A DNA stretch of 38,458 nt, taken from positions 1 to 38,458 of the forward strand of contig JAFGSZ010000003.1 of assembly GCA_016934395.1 (NCBI GenBank), read 5' to 3'. Position 1 is the stretch's first letter; each line of letters begins with the position of its first letter. The stretch is from Bacteroidales bacterium (GTDB lineage Bacteria; Bacteroidota; Bacteroidia; Bacteroidales; UBA10428). Shown here piece by piece: positions 26,390 through 33,997 of the stretch. The translations under genes and the position numbers were made by a program. The notes below the pieces were generated by a model that was given only the letters and a program-made list of their open reading frames with translations, did no database searches and had not been told where the DNA came from.

Positions 26390-26627
26390 CTAATGCCCAT
26401 TCCGCTCCGGAGTATGGAAATACCTGTGATCAATAATTTTCCATTTACCGTTTATCTTCTCCAGGTAGTCACTTTAAAACATCAATGTATTTGCCCTGGA
26501 CGGTTTTGGTGGTTTTAACACAACTCGCAAAAGCCGTGTAGCTGTTTACACGGATATCCCAGTCAGCAAACGACCAGGTATTTGGATTGGGTATACCATA
26601 ATAATTTTCAATTACTTTTTCTGCATT
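26390..26627 (-). pseudogene. decayed C-terminal fragment of an NTF2/SnoaL-like protein
   Basis: On the minus strand one frame reads NAEKVIENYYGIPNPNTW, continuing to YIDVLK with a stop at about 26474. The reading then resumes in another frame as DYLEKINGKWKIIDHRYF and ends at the TAG at 26390-26392. The EKINGKWKI pattern is typical of the last strand of SnoaL/NTF2-like or DUF4440 proteins. A frameshift near 26473 and a missing 5' part, cut off at the stop of the FISUMP gene, show it is not functional. The family assignment rests on short motifs. Confidence 0.5.
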
Positions 26628-27909
26628 AGTCTTTTAAGCAACGTATGGAATAACCACTTTTTTTATTATAGTTACTCCTGTATGCATCGCTGTTATCGCT
26701 GTTCATGTTTCGGGTCCATGCGTAGCTTGCATCATCCTCTGTTGCACTCCACCAGATTCCGGAATATCCGATAAGACTGTAAGTACCATTGAAAGCTCGT
26801 GATCCACCCGGAAGAGCCGTAAAACCGGATGAGTTGGTTGCGTCCGAATTGGGGAGCATCCAATGTGAATTACCTGACTCTTTAAGTTTACTGCCAGCTA
26901 AGCTCGATCCACCCAAATAATCGATAAGTATTTGCCATTCTGAATCGTTAGGTACGTGCCAGCCTGTGGGGCACAGATTACCAGTATTTACCAAATACCA
27001 GTTGTATAATGCTCCGTAAGTGTTTTTATAGGTTGCTTCATCATTATTATACCATGCATATGCTCCGGAAGTATTGATTTCCCATGCAGTATTATCTGTT
27101 CCCGGATAGATTATTGCAACGCCATCTTTGTATTTGGTTGTTTTCAAGTTTTCGGTCATCCAAATTTGGTCACCTATTTTCTTAATTGAATAGGTATTGT
27201 CATCAATATCAGTGACTGTATTATAAATACCTGCCTCAATTAAAACATCGATCATTATAGCAACTTTAGCTTCTAAATTATCAACATATTCCTTTGTCGC
27301 TGCATCTTGAACATCAGTTGGATCTGTTACATTTTTTATTTGTGCATTGGCTGAATTGTTTTGAATAATTACATCGGAAAGGCCTTGGGTTTCGGTATAA
27401 CTGGTCAATTTATTGTTCCAATAGGCAGTATCTGCTGAAGTTATACTGCTGGCTAATGATAATACGTAAACAGGGTCAGTTTCTATAATCGTGCCTGTTA
27501 CTGTTTCAGCCGATTTCGCATGCAAAGCATAAGGAACACTTAATAATTGGCTTGAACCAGTTATAGTATAAGTTGATCCTCCTGCAGGATCGGTTTCTGT
27601 CTTAATATAATAAGGACCATTGGTCCAGTCGATGGTCGAAAAATTTCCACTTAAAACTGTCCCACTTCCAATCTCAATACTTACCAAACCGTTAATGTTG
27701 GTTGTGGGGGTTTGGGTCTCAACATAAACTTCAGTACCAATAGCAGTGCCCTGAAGAATACTTAGTTGCATGCCTACAAGCTGGTTTGTCACCAATTGGT
27801 TACTGGTATTGCGAATTACAGCCTGATAACTCATTTTTTCGGGTGATTGAGCGATAATAATACCTGTTGCAAATAATGCGATCGCTATTAGAGTATATAT
27901 TTTTTTCAT
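26626..27909 (-). CDS. secreted FISUMP-domain protein
   Basis: This protein of about 427 residues has a signal peptide (MKKIYTLIAIALFATGIIIAQ). The N-terminal region (about 25-145) is of the type MSYQAVIRN...VSIEIG...VPYALHAKSAE, common in Bacteroidota surface proteins that resemble phage tail fibres. A linker with TKEYVDNLEAKV coiled coil follows (about 185-215), then a C-terminal FISUMP domain (Fib_succ_major; about 235-427) with IGDQIWMTENL, GALYNWY and CPTGWHVPNDSEW. ATG 27909 is chosen because the upstream ATG at 27993 adds 28 polar residues before the signal peptide. It follows a T9SS-sorted protein gene and probably works at the cell surface. Confidence 0.85.
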   Translation of the reverse strand: MKKIYTLIAIALFATGIIIAQSPEKMSYQAVIRNTSNQLVTNQLVGMQLSILQGTAIGTEVYVETQTPTTNINGLVSIEIGSGTVLSGNFSTIDWTNGPYYIKTETDPAGGSTYTITGSSQLLSVPYALHAKSAETVTGTIIETDPVYVLSLASSITSADTAYWNNKLTSYTETQGLSDVIIQNNSANAQIKNVTDPTDVQDAATKEYVDNLEAKVAIMIDVLIEAGIYNTVTDIDDNTYSIKKIGDQIWMTENLKTTKYKDGVAIIYPGTDNTAWEINTSGAYAWYNNDEATYKNTYGALYNWYLVNTGNLCPTGWHVPNDSEWQILIDYLGGSSLAGSKLKESGNSHWMLPNSDATNSSGFTALPGGSRAFNGTYSLIGYSGIWWSATEDDASYAWTRNMNSDNSDAYRSNYNKKSGYSIRCLKD

Positions 27910-28046
27910 AATTATATCGTTTTTATTAATATATATTTTGTCTATTCCCGATTTTCCACTATCGCTCCAATCGGGATTATTCCTGCCGGTCATCAGACCA
28001 CTGTGTTTAGTTAATTTGACTACGTGTTTTTTACAAAAACACTATT

Positions 28047-28547
28047 TCATTGATTTTTAATGATTTTAATGATTTTAAAGGTTTTTAATTCTATATTGTT
28101 TTCGTTTACTTTCAGAAAATAAATGGATGCAACAAGATTGTTCAAATATATTCTGGTTTCATTACCTGTAACCTTTTTACTTTCTAAGAGTCTCCCGCTG
28201 TTGTCGTATAGAGATATAGTGTATTGTTTCGGTAAATCACCATTAATTATAAATGTAATATAATCAGCTGTTGGGTTTGGGTAAACCGAACAGTTTAAAA
28301 TTATTCCTTTTGCTCCTATAAAACCATTGACGACAGATATTTCATATGGTTGTTGCACGCCTTGTGCTGCGGAACCTTCTGTTCCTATGGTAGCAGTATA
28401 CGCCACCTGTCCAATCGTATAACTGGATGTACCACCACTTCCTGCGGCATTGACTCCCGAGGCAGTTATGGTTTCCTGTGCATATAGTCCTAATAGGGCT
28501 ATAAATGGCAGGAAAAGTGTAATTAATTTTACTTTATTTTGTTGCAT
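28047..28547 (-). CDS. T9SS type A sorting-domain protein
   Basis: This 166-residue protein has a signal peptide (residues 1-23), a short Gly/Ser-rich mature region (SGVNAAGSGGTSSYTIGQVAY), and a C-terminal type IX secretion sorting domain (about 85-166). The hallmarks of that domain are VYPNPTADYI, YDNSGRLL and YFLKV. It is encoded just before the FISUMP gene on the same strand, a pairing often seen in Bacteroidota. It shows that the organism uses the type IX system, although none of the machinery is in this window. Confidence 0.88.
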   Translation of the reverse strand: MQQNKVKLITLFLPFIALLGLYAQETITASGVNAAGSGGTSSYTIGQVAYTATIGTEGSAAQGVQQPYEISVVNGFIGAKGIILNCSVYPNPTADYITFIINGDLPKQYTISLYDNSGRLLESKKVTGNETRIYLNNLVASIYFLKVNENNIELKTFKIIKIIKNQ

Positions 28548-29161
28548 TAAGAATTTCGTTTTTTAATATTCGGTTTCAATCCCATTTTATTTTGTACTGT
28601 TTGAAGTTAGTTGAATAATATTACAAAAAAGGCCTTTCAATGAAAAAGTTAAGAAAGAAAGCATTTTAAAGTATCCATATTTAATTTCATTCCCATTTTT
28701 CAGGATGTGTTTAAAAGTTGACCAAGCTTCAAATTATACTATATACAAAAGTTTGTTGTGCAAAACGAAAACAATTTTATATCAGACCTTCTAAACCAAT
28801 CTAGATAATTACTTTATCAAACCGTTGTTACGATGAAATACACATTTTTTTCAGATTTTAAGTGGTTTGCCTGTAAATAGTTTTGAGTTTGCTGTTGTTT
28901 TAGACCACAAGCCGGATCCTGATAATCATCGGGATTGTGTTAGTGAAGCTAGCCTGTGAGATAGGCACTATATCTCCTCTATTTTATTTTATTCTAAATA
29001 TAAATAAACCAATAGCTTGAATGAGCATTTTCTTTAAATGTTTATTTTTCTGATATTTATAGATGCCTGATTTTATTGTCAAAGCAGGTTATTGTTATGC
29101 AGTAGATGTCAGCAAATTAATTTATTATGTTTGTGAGTAATCAAATACTAAACTATTCACT
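28548..29161. other. 614-bp divergent intergenic region upstream of aprB
   Basis: This long AT-rich spacer separates the T9SS gene (minus) from aprB (plus). No ORF or known RNA was recognised. It may hold a long leader or regulatory sites for the sulfur genes. The only recognisable promoter element is at 29126-29133. Confidence 0.5.
29126..29133 (+). promoter_or_regulatory. candidate -7 element of the apr-qmo transcript
   Basis: TATGTTTG matches the Bacteroidota -7 consensus TAnnTTTG exactly and lies 28 bp before the aprB ATG. That implies a leader of about 20-25 nt. No convincing -33 TTTG at the right spacing is seen. Confidence 0.4.
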
Positions 29162-29596
29162 ATGCCAAGTTTTGTAATTAAAGATAAGTGTGACGGATGT
29201 AAGGCCCAGGACCGCACTGCCTGCCAGTATATTTGTCCAAACGACCTGATGGTACTGGATAAAGAAAAAAATAAAGCCTATAACCGGGCAGTGGATATGT
29301 GCTGGGAATGTTACAGCTGTGTTAAAATATGCCCTACCCAGGCAATAGAAATACGGGGGTATGCCGATTTTATGCCCCTGGGTGCAACTGTTCAACCAAT
29401 GCGAAGCACTGATTCTATAATGTGGGCTGTACGATTCAGAAACCAGCAGATAAAACGTTTTAAGTTTCCTATCCGGACTACTCCGGAAGGCAGTATCCAA
29501 CCTGATGCCGGATTTTCCAGCGCCTCAGGCGATCTAAAGGATCCCCATCTGAGGACAGAGCCGGATTCCTTAGGAACAGAACTTTATAGGAAATAA
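29162..29596 (+). CDS. aprB: adenylylsulfate (APS) reductase beta subunit AprB
   Basis: AprB is the iron-sulfur subunit of dissimilatory APS reductase and passes electrons to the FAD of AprA in the cytoplasm. The 144-residue chain matches canonical AprB: MPSFVIKDKCDGCK start, Cys10, Cys13, Cys21 and Cys25, then CWECYSCVKICP with Cys47, Cys50, Cys53 and Cys57, for two [4Fe-4S] clusters. Trp48 between the cluster-2 cysteines is kept. The core IMWAVRFRN...FKFPIRTTPEGSIQP and a C-terminal tail that would wrap around AprA are present. In other organisms aprB and aprA are nearly adjacent; here a four-helix-bundle ORF and repeats separate them by about 590 bp. Confidence 0.97.
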   Translation: MPSFVIKDKCDGCKAQDRTACQYICPNDLMVLDKEKNKAYNRAVDMCWECYSCVKICPTQAIEIRGYADFMPLGATVQPMRSTDSIMWAVRFRNQQIKRFKFPIRTTPEGSIQPDAGFSSASGDLKDPHLRTEPDSLGTELYRK

Positions 29597-29710
29597 ATTC
29601 CAAAAGACAAATTATAAATAACAAATAAGGACCAAATACAAAATTCCCAAAGACAAATTATAAACAACAAATAAGGACCTAAAACTAAACTCTAAATTCC
29701 AAAAGACAAA
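29596..29710. repeat. AT-rich direct repeats before four-helix ORF 1
   Basis: A unit of about 38 bp (core CAAATTATAAA, then CAAATAAGGACC) occurs at 29596-29633 and 29642-29679, with a third partial copy at 29694-29710. Related sequence in inverted orientation lies after the ORF (30100-30160), so the ORF is loosely bracketed by complementary repeats. Confidence 0.7.
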
Positions 29711-29712
29711 AA

Positions 29713-30084
29713 ATGGAAGATGATTCAAATAGAAAAACTGTTTATAATTTAGAAGAAAGGACTTTTCTATTCGCGAAAAATGTAAGACTGAGCCTTAAGA
29801 AAATGAAGGCTGATATTTTTCACAATGGTGATATATGCCAGCTGATCAGATCCTCCGGATCAGTAGATGCAAATTATATTGAAGCAAATGAATCTCTTAG
29901 TAAAAAAGATTTTCTTCACCGTATTAAAATTAGCAGAAAGGAAGCAAAGGAGTCAGCCTATTGGATACGGTTAATTATTGAAACCGTTAATAACAAAGAT
30001 GTGGATGAAATAAAAAAACTTTATCAGGAAGCAATAGAACTCAAAAAAATTTTCTCAGCTATCATCGAAAAATCCAAAGTTTAA
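29713..30084 (+). CDS. four-helix-bundle protein (23S rRNA intervening-sequence/S23 family), between aprB and aprA
   Basis: This 123-residue, helix-rich protein has the family core LIRSSGSVDANYIEANESLSKKDF followed by KISRKEAKES. The family was first found encoded in intervening sequences of 23S rRNA and is widespread as single ORFs in Bacteroidota. No enzymatic residues are known; the fold is a pentamer-forming helical bundle in solved members. It appears intact. Its place between aprB and aprA, with AT-rich repeats on both sides, suggests insertion as a cassette rather than a role in APS reduction. Confidence 0.9.
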   Translation: MEDDSNRKTVYNLEERTFLFAKNVRLSLKKMKADIFHNGDICQLIRSSGSVDANYIEANESLSKKDFLHRIKISRKEAKESAYWIRLIIETVNNKDVDEIKKLYQEAIELKKIFSAIIEKSKV

Positions 30085-30190
30085 TATTTTGAATTTTTGA
30101 ATTTGAAAATTGATATTTATTTGTTTTTTGCCATTTGAAATTTGGATTTTTAATTTTATTAAAATGATAACCGTTTAAAATATATAGAAT

Positions 30191-32074
30191 ATGAATCCAG
30201 GACAATTCGAAACCATTATAATAGAGACCGATTTATTAATCCTTGGCGGTGGAATGGCTGCCTGTGGAGCTGCTTTTGAAGCTGCACACTGGGCCAAACA
30301 ACATAATTTAAAAGTCACGGTAGTTGACAAAGCAGCCATGGAACGCAGCGGAGCTGTAGCTATGGGGCTTTCGGCAATTAACCTGTATCTGGGATTAAAG
30401 AATGGGAAAAATACCATTGAAGATTATGTAAAGTATGTAAAGAACGATCTGATGGGTATAACCCGTGGTGACCTGGTAGCCAACATTGCCCGTCATGTAG
30501 ATTCATCGGTGCATCTGTTTGAAAAATGGGGATTGCCGATCTGGAAAGATGAAGAAGGGAATTATGTTAACGAAGGCCGGTGGCAGATTATGATCCACGG
30601 TGAATCGTATAAAAACATTGTTTCGGAAGCTGCTAAAAATGCACTCAAAGAACTGGGCGATAACGGGAAATATTACGAAAGGATATTTATTACGGAACCG
30701 ATAATGGACGGCGACCGCTGTGTTGGAGCCGCAGGATTTAGTGTACGCGAGAACAAGTTCTATATTTTTAAAGCGAAAGCTGTGCTTGATGTTATGGGCG
30801 GTGCAGTTCATATTTTCAGGCCGCGTTCAGTTGGCGAAGGGTTAGGACGGTCATGGTATCCGCCGTTTAACTCCGGGGCAAGCGCCTATTTCACATTAAA
30901 AGCCGGCGCAGAAATGACCTGTCAGGAAGTACGATTTGTTCCGGTACGTTTTAAAGATTCATATGGTCCGGTGGGTGCATGGTTCCTGTTATTTAAAGCA
31001 AAAGCAACCAATGCCAAAGGTGAAGACTATATGGTTACACGGGCTGCAGAACTTGAAAAATGGGCACCCTATGGTACAGCCAAACCCACTCCCGCAAATC
31101 TCAGAAACTACCTGATGATGCAGGAAGTGGAAGAAGGAAACGGCCCAATATATATGAGAACCGATGAGGCTATAAAGGAAGTGGTTGCCAATATCCCTGA
31201 CGAAAAACAGGCAAAACGTAAATTAAAAGAACTGGAATCTGAGGCCTGGGAAGACTTTTTAGATATGACCATAAGCCAGGCATTAAACTGGGCGGCTCAT
31301 AATATTATGCCGGAAGAAACACCTTCTGAAATTGCAGCTTGTGAACCTTATTTTATCAGTTCGCATTCAGGAGCATCGGGAGCCTGGATCAGCGGACCGG
31401 AAGACCTGGCCAAAGGGGATAAATTCTGGGGATATGCAAATATGTCAACGGTAAAAGGACTGTTTGCAGCAGGTGATGCATCCGGAGCTTCATCCCATAA
31501 ATTCTCTTCAGGATCATTCACCGAGGGTAGAATTGCTGCCAAATCGGCGCTTGCCTTTTGTGTTGATTTTCCTGATCCGGTAAGTTTTGATGAAACAAAA
31601 ATTGAAGTGCTGAAAAATCGTATTTTACAACCCTTGTTGACATTTGAAACACATAAGGAATTTGCTAACGATGTAGATGTAAATCCGAATTTCATTAAAC
31701 CCAAAATGTTTATGTTCCGGCTGCAAAAAATTATGGATGAATACGCGGGTGGAGCATCTGTGGGTTTTAAAACTTCAAAAGCGCTGCTTGAAAAAGGACT
31801 TGAGTTTTTACAATATATGAAAGAGGATTCTGAAAAACTTGCTGCTTCTGATTTAAATGAACTTATGCGTTGCTGGGAAAATGTACATCGCATGTGGCAG
31901 GCTGAATCACACATCAGAACGATACTGTTCCGGGAAGAAACACGCTGGCCGGGATACTATTTTCGGACGGATTATCCTGAGATGAAAGACGAATGGGAAT
32001 GTTTCGCCAATTGTAAATGGAACCCTGAAACGGGGGAATGGGAAATGAAAAGAAGGGAGATTGAGGAGTTTTAG
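30191..32074 (+). CDS. aprA: adenylylsulfate (APS) reductase alpha subunit AprA
   Basis: AprA is the FAD-containing catalytic subunit, which interconverts APS with sulfite and AMP. It has 627 residues, close to the usual 610-660. The FAD-binding Rossmann motif GGGMAACGAA is at about 19-28. The diagnostic stretch AEMTCQEVRFVPVRFKDSYGPVGAWF gives Arg253, and Trp222 lies 31 residues before it, the spacing of the electron-path Trp and active-site Arg in the Archaeoglobus enzyme. His392 in SSHSGASGAW probably equals the catalytic His. A Phe (226) stands where I recall a second Trp in the Archaeoglobus WYPVW motif. The chain appears intact and active. Confidence 0.97.
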   Translation: MNPGQFETIIIETDLLILGGGMAACGAAFEAAHWAKQHNLKVTVVDKAAMERSGAVAMGLSAINLYLGLKNGKNTIEDYVKYVKNDLMGITRGDLVANIARHVDSSVHLFEKWGLPIWKDEEGNYVNEGRWQIMIHGESYKNIVSEAAKNALKELGDNGKYYERIFITEPIMDGDRCVGAAGFSVRENKFYIFKAKAVLDVMGGAVHIFRPRSVGEGLGRSWYPPFNSGASAYFTLKAGAEMTCQEVRFVPVRFKDSYGPVGAWFLLFKAKATNAKGEDYMVTRAAELEKWAPYGTAKPTPANLRNYLMMQEVEEGNGPIYMRTDEAIKEVVANIPDEKQAKRKLKELESEAWEDFLDMTISQALNWAAHNIMPEETPSEIAACEPYFISSHSGASGAWISGPEDLAKGDKFWGYANMSTVKGLFAAGDASGASSHKFSSGSFTEGRIAAKSALAFCVDFPDPVSFDETKIEVLKNRILQPLLTFETHKEFANDVDVNPNFIKPKMFMFRLQKIMDEYAGGASVGFKTSKALLEKGLEFLQYMKEDSEKLAASDLNELMRCWENVHRMWQAESHIRTILFREETRWPGYYFRTDYPEMKDEWECFANCKWNPETGEWEMKRREIEEF

Positions 32075-32275
32075 GAAGGGGGAAGAAGTTGGTAGGAGGT
32101 AGTAGGCAGGAGGTAGTAGGTAGTAGGTAGTAGGCAGTGGGCAGTAGGTAGTTAGCAGGAGTAGTTGTCAGGAGGTAGTTGGCAGGAGGTAGTGGCAGTC
32201 GGTAGTCGATAGATGGTAGTTGGTAGTTGCAGGAGACAACAGGTACTAGGCAGGAAGCAGAAAATTAGGTAGTTT
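32075..32275. repeat. G/A-rich tandem repeat between aprA and four-helix ORF 2
   Basis: This is about 200 bp of degenerate 7-11-bp units built on GGTAGTA and GGCAGGA, starting directly after the aprA stop codon. A segment at 32129-32150 is complementary at 18 of 22 positions to 32685-32706 beyond the ORF. The array has no coding potential and may form structure in the transcript. Confidence 0.85.
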
Positions 32276-32291
32276 ACTATTTTTAAATAAT

Positions 32292-32606
32292 ATGAAAGAA
32301 GGCTTTAAGGCTTTAAAGGTATATCAATTGGCGTATGAGCTTGCAATGAATATTTTTCATACTTCTAAAAGTTTTCCTATGGAGGAGAAATATTCATTAA
32401 CGGATCAAATCAGAAGGTCTTCACGATCTGTTTGTGCCAATATTGCTGAGGCATATCGCAAACGGAGATATCCAAAACATTTTACAAGCAAAATTTCTGA
32501 TGCAGATAGTGAGATGAGTGAAACAACTGTATGGGTAGACTTCGCGAAAGACTGTGGCTACATTAATGAACAAACGCAAAATGAACTTAATACAAAATAC
32601 GAATAA
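32292..32606 (+). CDS. four-helix-bundle protein with early stop, between aprA and qmoA
   Basis: This 104-residue ORF of the S23/four-helix family has the typical FKALKVYQLAYELAMNIF start and SLTDQIRRSSRSVCANIAEAYRK core. It ends at a TAA (32604-32606) after NELNTKYE. The same frame continues past this stop with 19 family-like codons (VGRMLGSMANNPEKFLPRS) to a TAG at 32664-32666. A single GAA-to-TAA change would explain this. The product therefore lacks its last helix end and may be a young pseudogene. Confidence 0.85.
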   Translation: MKEGFKALKVYQLAYELAMNIFHTSKSFPMEEKYSLTDQIRRSSRSVCANIAEAYRKRRYPKHFTSKISDADSEMSETTVWVDFAKDCGYINEQTQNELNTKYE

Positions 32607-32684
32607 GTTGGCAGAATGCTGGGAAGTATGGCAAATAATCCGGAGAAATTTTTGCCCAGGTCTTAGTTAGTGTCATGATTGCAG

Positions 32685-32706
32685 TAGCTACTGCCTGCTG
32701 CCTAAT
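32685..32706. repeat. inverted partner of the G/A-rich repeat
   Basis: This C/T-rich segment (ACTGCCTGCTGCCTAAT core) is the reverse complement, at 18 of 22 positions, of 32129-32150. With it the four-helix ORF 2 lies inside a large imperfect inverted repeat. Confidence 0.65.
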
Positions 32707-32753
32707 GCCAACTGCTTCTTTTAAAAAAACTACAATGATAACTAATATGATCA

Positions 32754-33989
32754 ATGGAATATAAAAGTTCAATTAAACCCACCCTCATAATCGGCGGTGG
32801 CATAAGCGGGATAACGGCTGCGGTTGAGCTGGCAGAAGCAGGCCGGGAGGTTATCCTTGTGGAACAGAAACCTTACCTGGGTGGCAATGTGGTGAAGATG
32901 AATAACTACTTTCCAAAATTGTGTCCGCCAGGTTGCGGTCTTGAAATTAATTTCAGAAGGATCCGGCAAAATCCGCGGATAACCTATTTTCCATCTTCAA
33001 CGATTTCAGATATTTCAGGTTCAAAAGGTAATTTCTCTGTATCAATGGTTACTTCAGCGTTATATGTAAATGATTTATGCACTGCATGTGGCAAATGCAC
33101 CGAAGTATGTCCTGAAGAAAGGCCCGATGAGTTTAACTATAATTTCACAAAAACTAAAGCCATATACCTGCCGCATGAAATGACTTTCCCGATGAAATTC
33201 CACATTGATGATCAATACTGTAAAAAGGAAGCGTGTAATAAATGTGTTGAAGTATGTACGAATAATGCTATAGATTTTGCTGCTCAGGCTGAATCACAGG
33301 TTTTGGAAGTCAGCTCTATAGTTATAGCCACAGGCTGGAGAAATTACGATGCCCGAAAATTAGCAAACCTGGGGTATTCTTCTTCAGAAAACATTGTCAC
33401 CAATGTAGAATTTGAACGATTGCTTGCTGCAGCGGGTTCCGGAAACGGAAAGCTTAAAAGACCATCGGATGAGAAAGAACCCAAAGAAATTGTATTTGTA
33501 CAATGTGCTGGTTCACGCGATGAAAATCACCTGCCCTATTGTTCGGCGGTTTGCTGTTCAGCATCGCTGAAACATGCACTTACTGTGCAGGAGAAAATTC
33601 CCGGTTGTAAGGTTACGATATATTATATCGATTTACGGGTGACAGGCAGAAACGAAGATTTCCTGAAAAAAGTAGAGGAAAACCCCAATATAACCTTAAT
33701 TAAAGGTAAGGTTGGCAATGTAGAAAAAAATTCAGAGACTGAGAATTTGATCGTGGAGGCAGAAAATATTTTGGAAGGGAAAAAGATAAAACATACTGCA
33801 GATCTGGTAGTACTTGCAACAGGCATTGTGTCCAATGAACTTCCTTTAAATTTGCTGACGACTCAGGATGGATTTTTATCTGATGATCAACAGGAAGGAA
33901 TCCATGCGATATCCTGCAGTAAGAAACCCATGGATGTATCATCCTCGGTTAAAGAGGCCACAGCGGTGGCTCTGAAAGCTATTCAATAA
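32754..33989 (+). CDS. qmoA: QmoA, HdrA-like flavoprotein of the quinone-interacting membrane-bound oxidoreductase
   Basis: QmoA is one of two soluble HdrA-related flavoproteins of the Qmo complex, which exchanges electrons between the menaquinone pool and APS reductase. The length of 411 residues is the known QmoA size. It shows an N-terminal FAD motif GGGISG (14-19) and an HdrA-type segment YFPKLCPPGCGLE (52-64). Two four-Cys groups follow, at Cys109/112/115/119 and Cys156/161/164/168, then the HdrA signature CAGSRDENHLPYCSAVCC (251-268). It lies 8 bp before qmoB. ATG 32754 is the only start that keeps the FAD motif near the N-terminus. Confidence 0.95.
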   Translation: MEYKSSIKPTLIIGGGISGITAAVELAEAGREVILVEQKPYLGGNVVKMNNYFPKLCPPGCGLEINFRRIRQNPRITYFPSSTISDISGSKGNFSVSMVTSALYVNDLCTACGKCTEVCPEERPDEFNYNFTKTKAIYLPHEMTFPMKFHIDDQYCKKEACNKCVEVCTNNAIDFAAQAESQVLEVSSIVIATGWRNYDARKLANLGYSSSENIVTNVEFERLLAAAGSGNGKLKRPSDEKEPKEIVFVQCAGSRDENHLPYCSAVCCSASLKHALTVQEKIPGCKVTIYYIDLRVTGRNEDFLKKVEENPNITLIKGKVGNVEKNSETENLIVEAENILEGKKIKHTADLVVLATGIVSNELPLNLLTTQDGFLSDDQQEGIHAISCSKKPMDVSSSVKEATAVALKAIQ

Positions 33990-33997
33990 ACCTAAAA

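Noticed and set aside
28548-29161. Riboswitch or small RNA upstream of aprB
   Set aside because: The spacer is long enough, but I could not recognise a known aptamer or a strong hairpin-plus-T terminator by eye.
31348-31914. 188-residue minus-strand ORF
   Set aside because: It lies entirely inside aprA, reads as Ser/Phe-rich shadow sequence with no motif, and has no start signal of its own.
32075-32275. CRISPR or coding repeat protein
   Set aside because: Degenerate 7-11-bp units without spacers, with stops in all plus frames; a low-complexity array.
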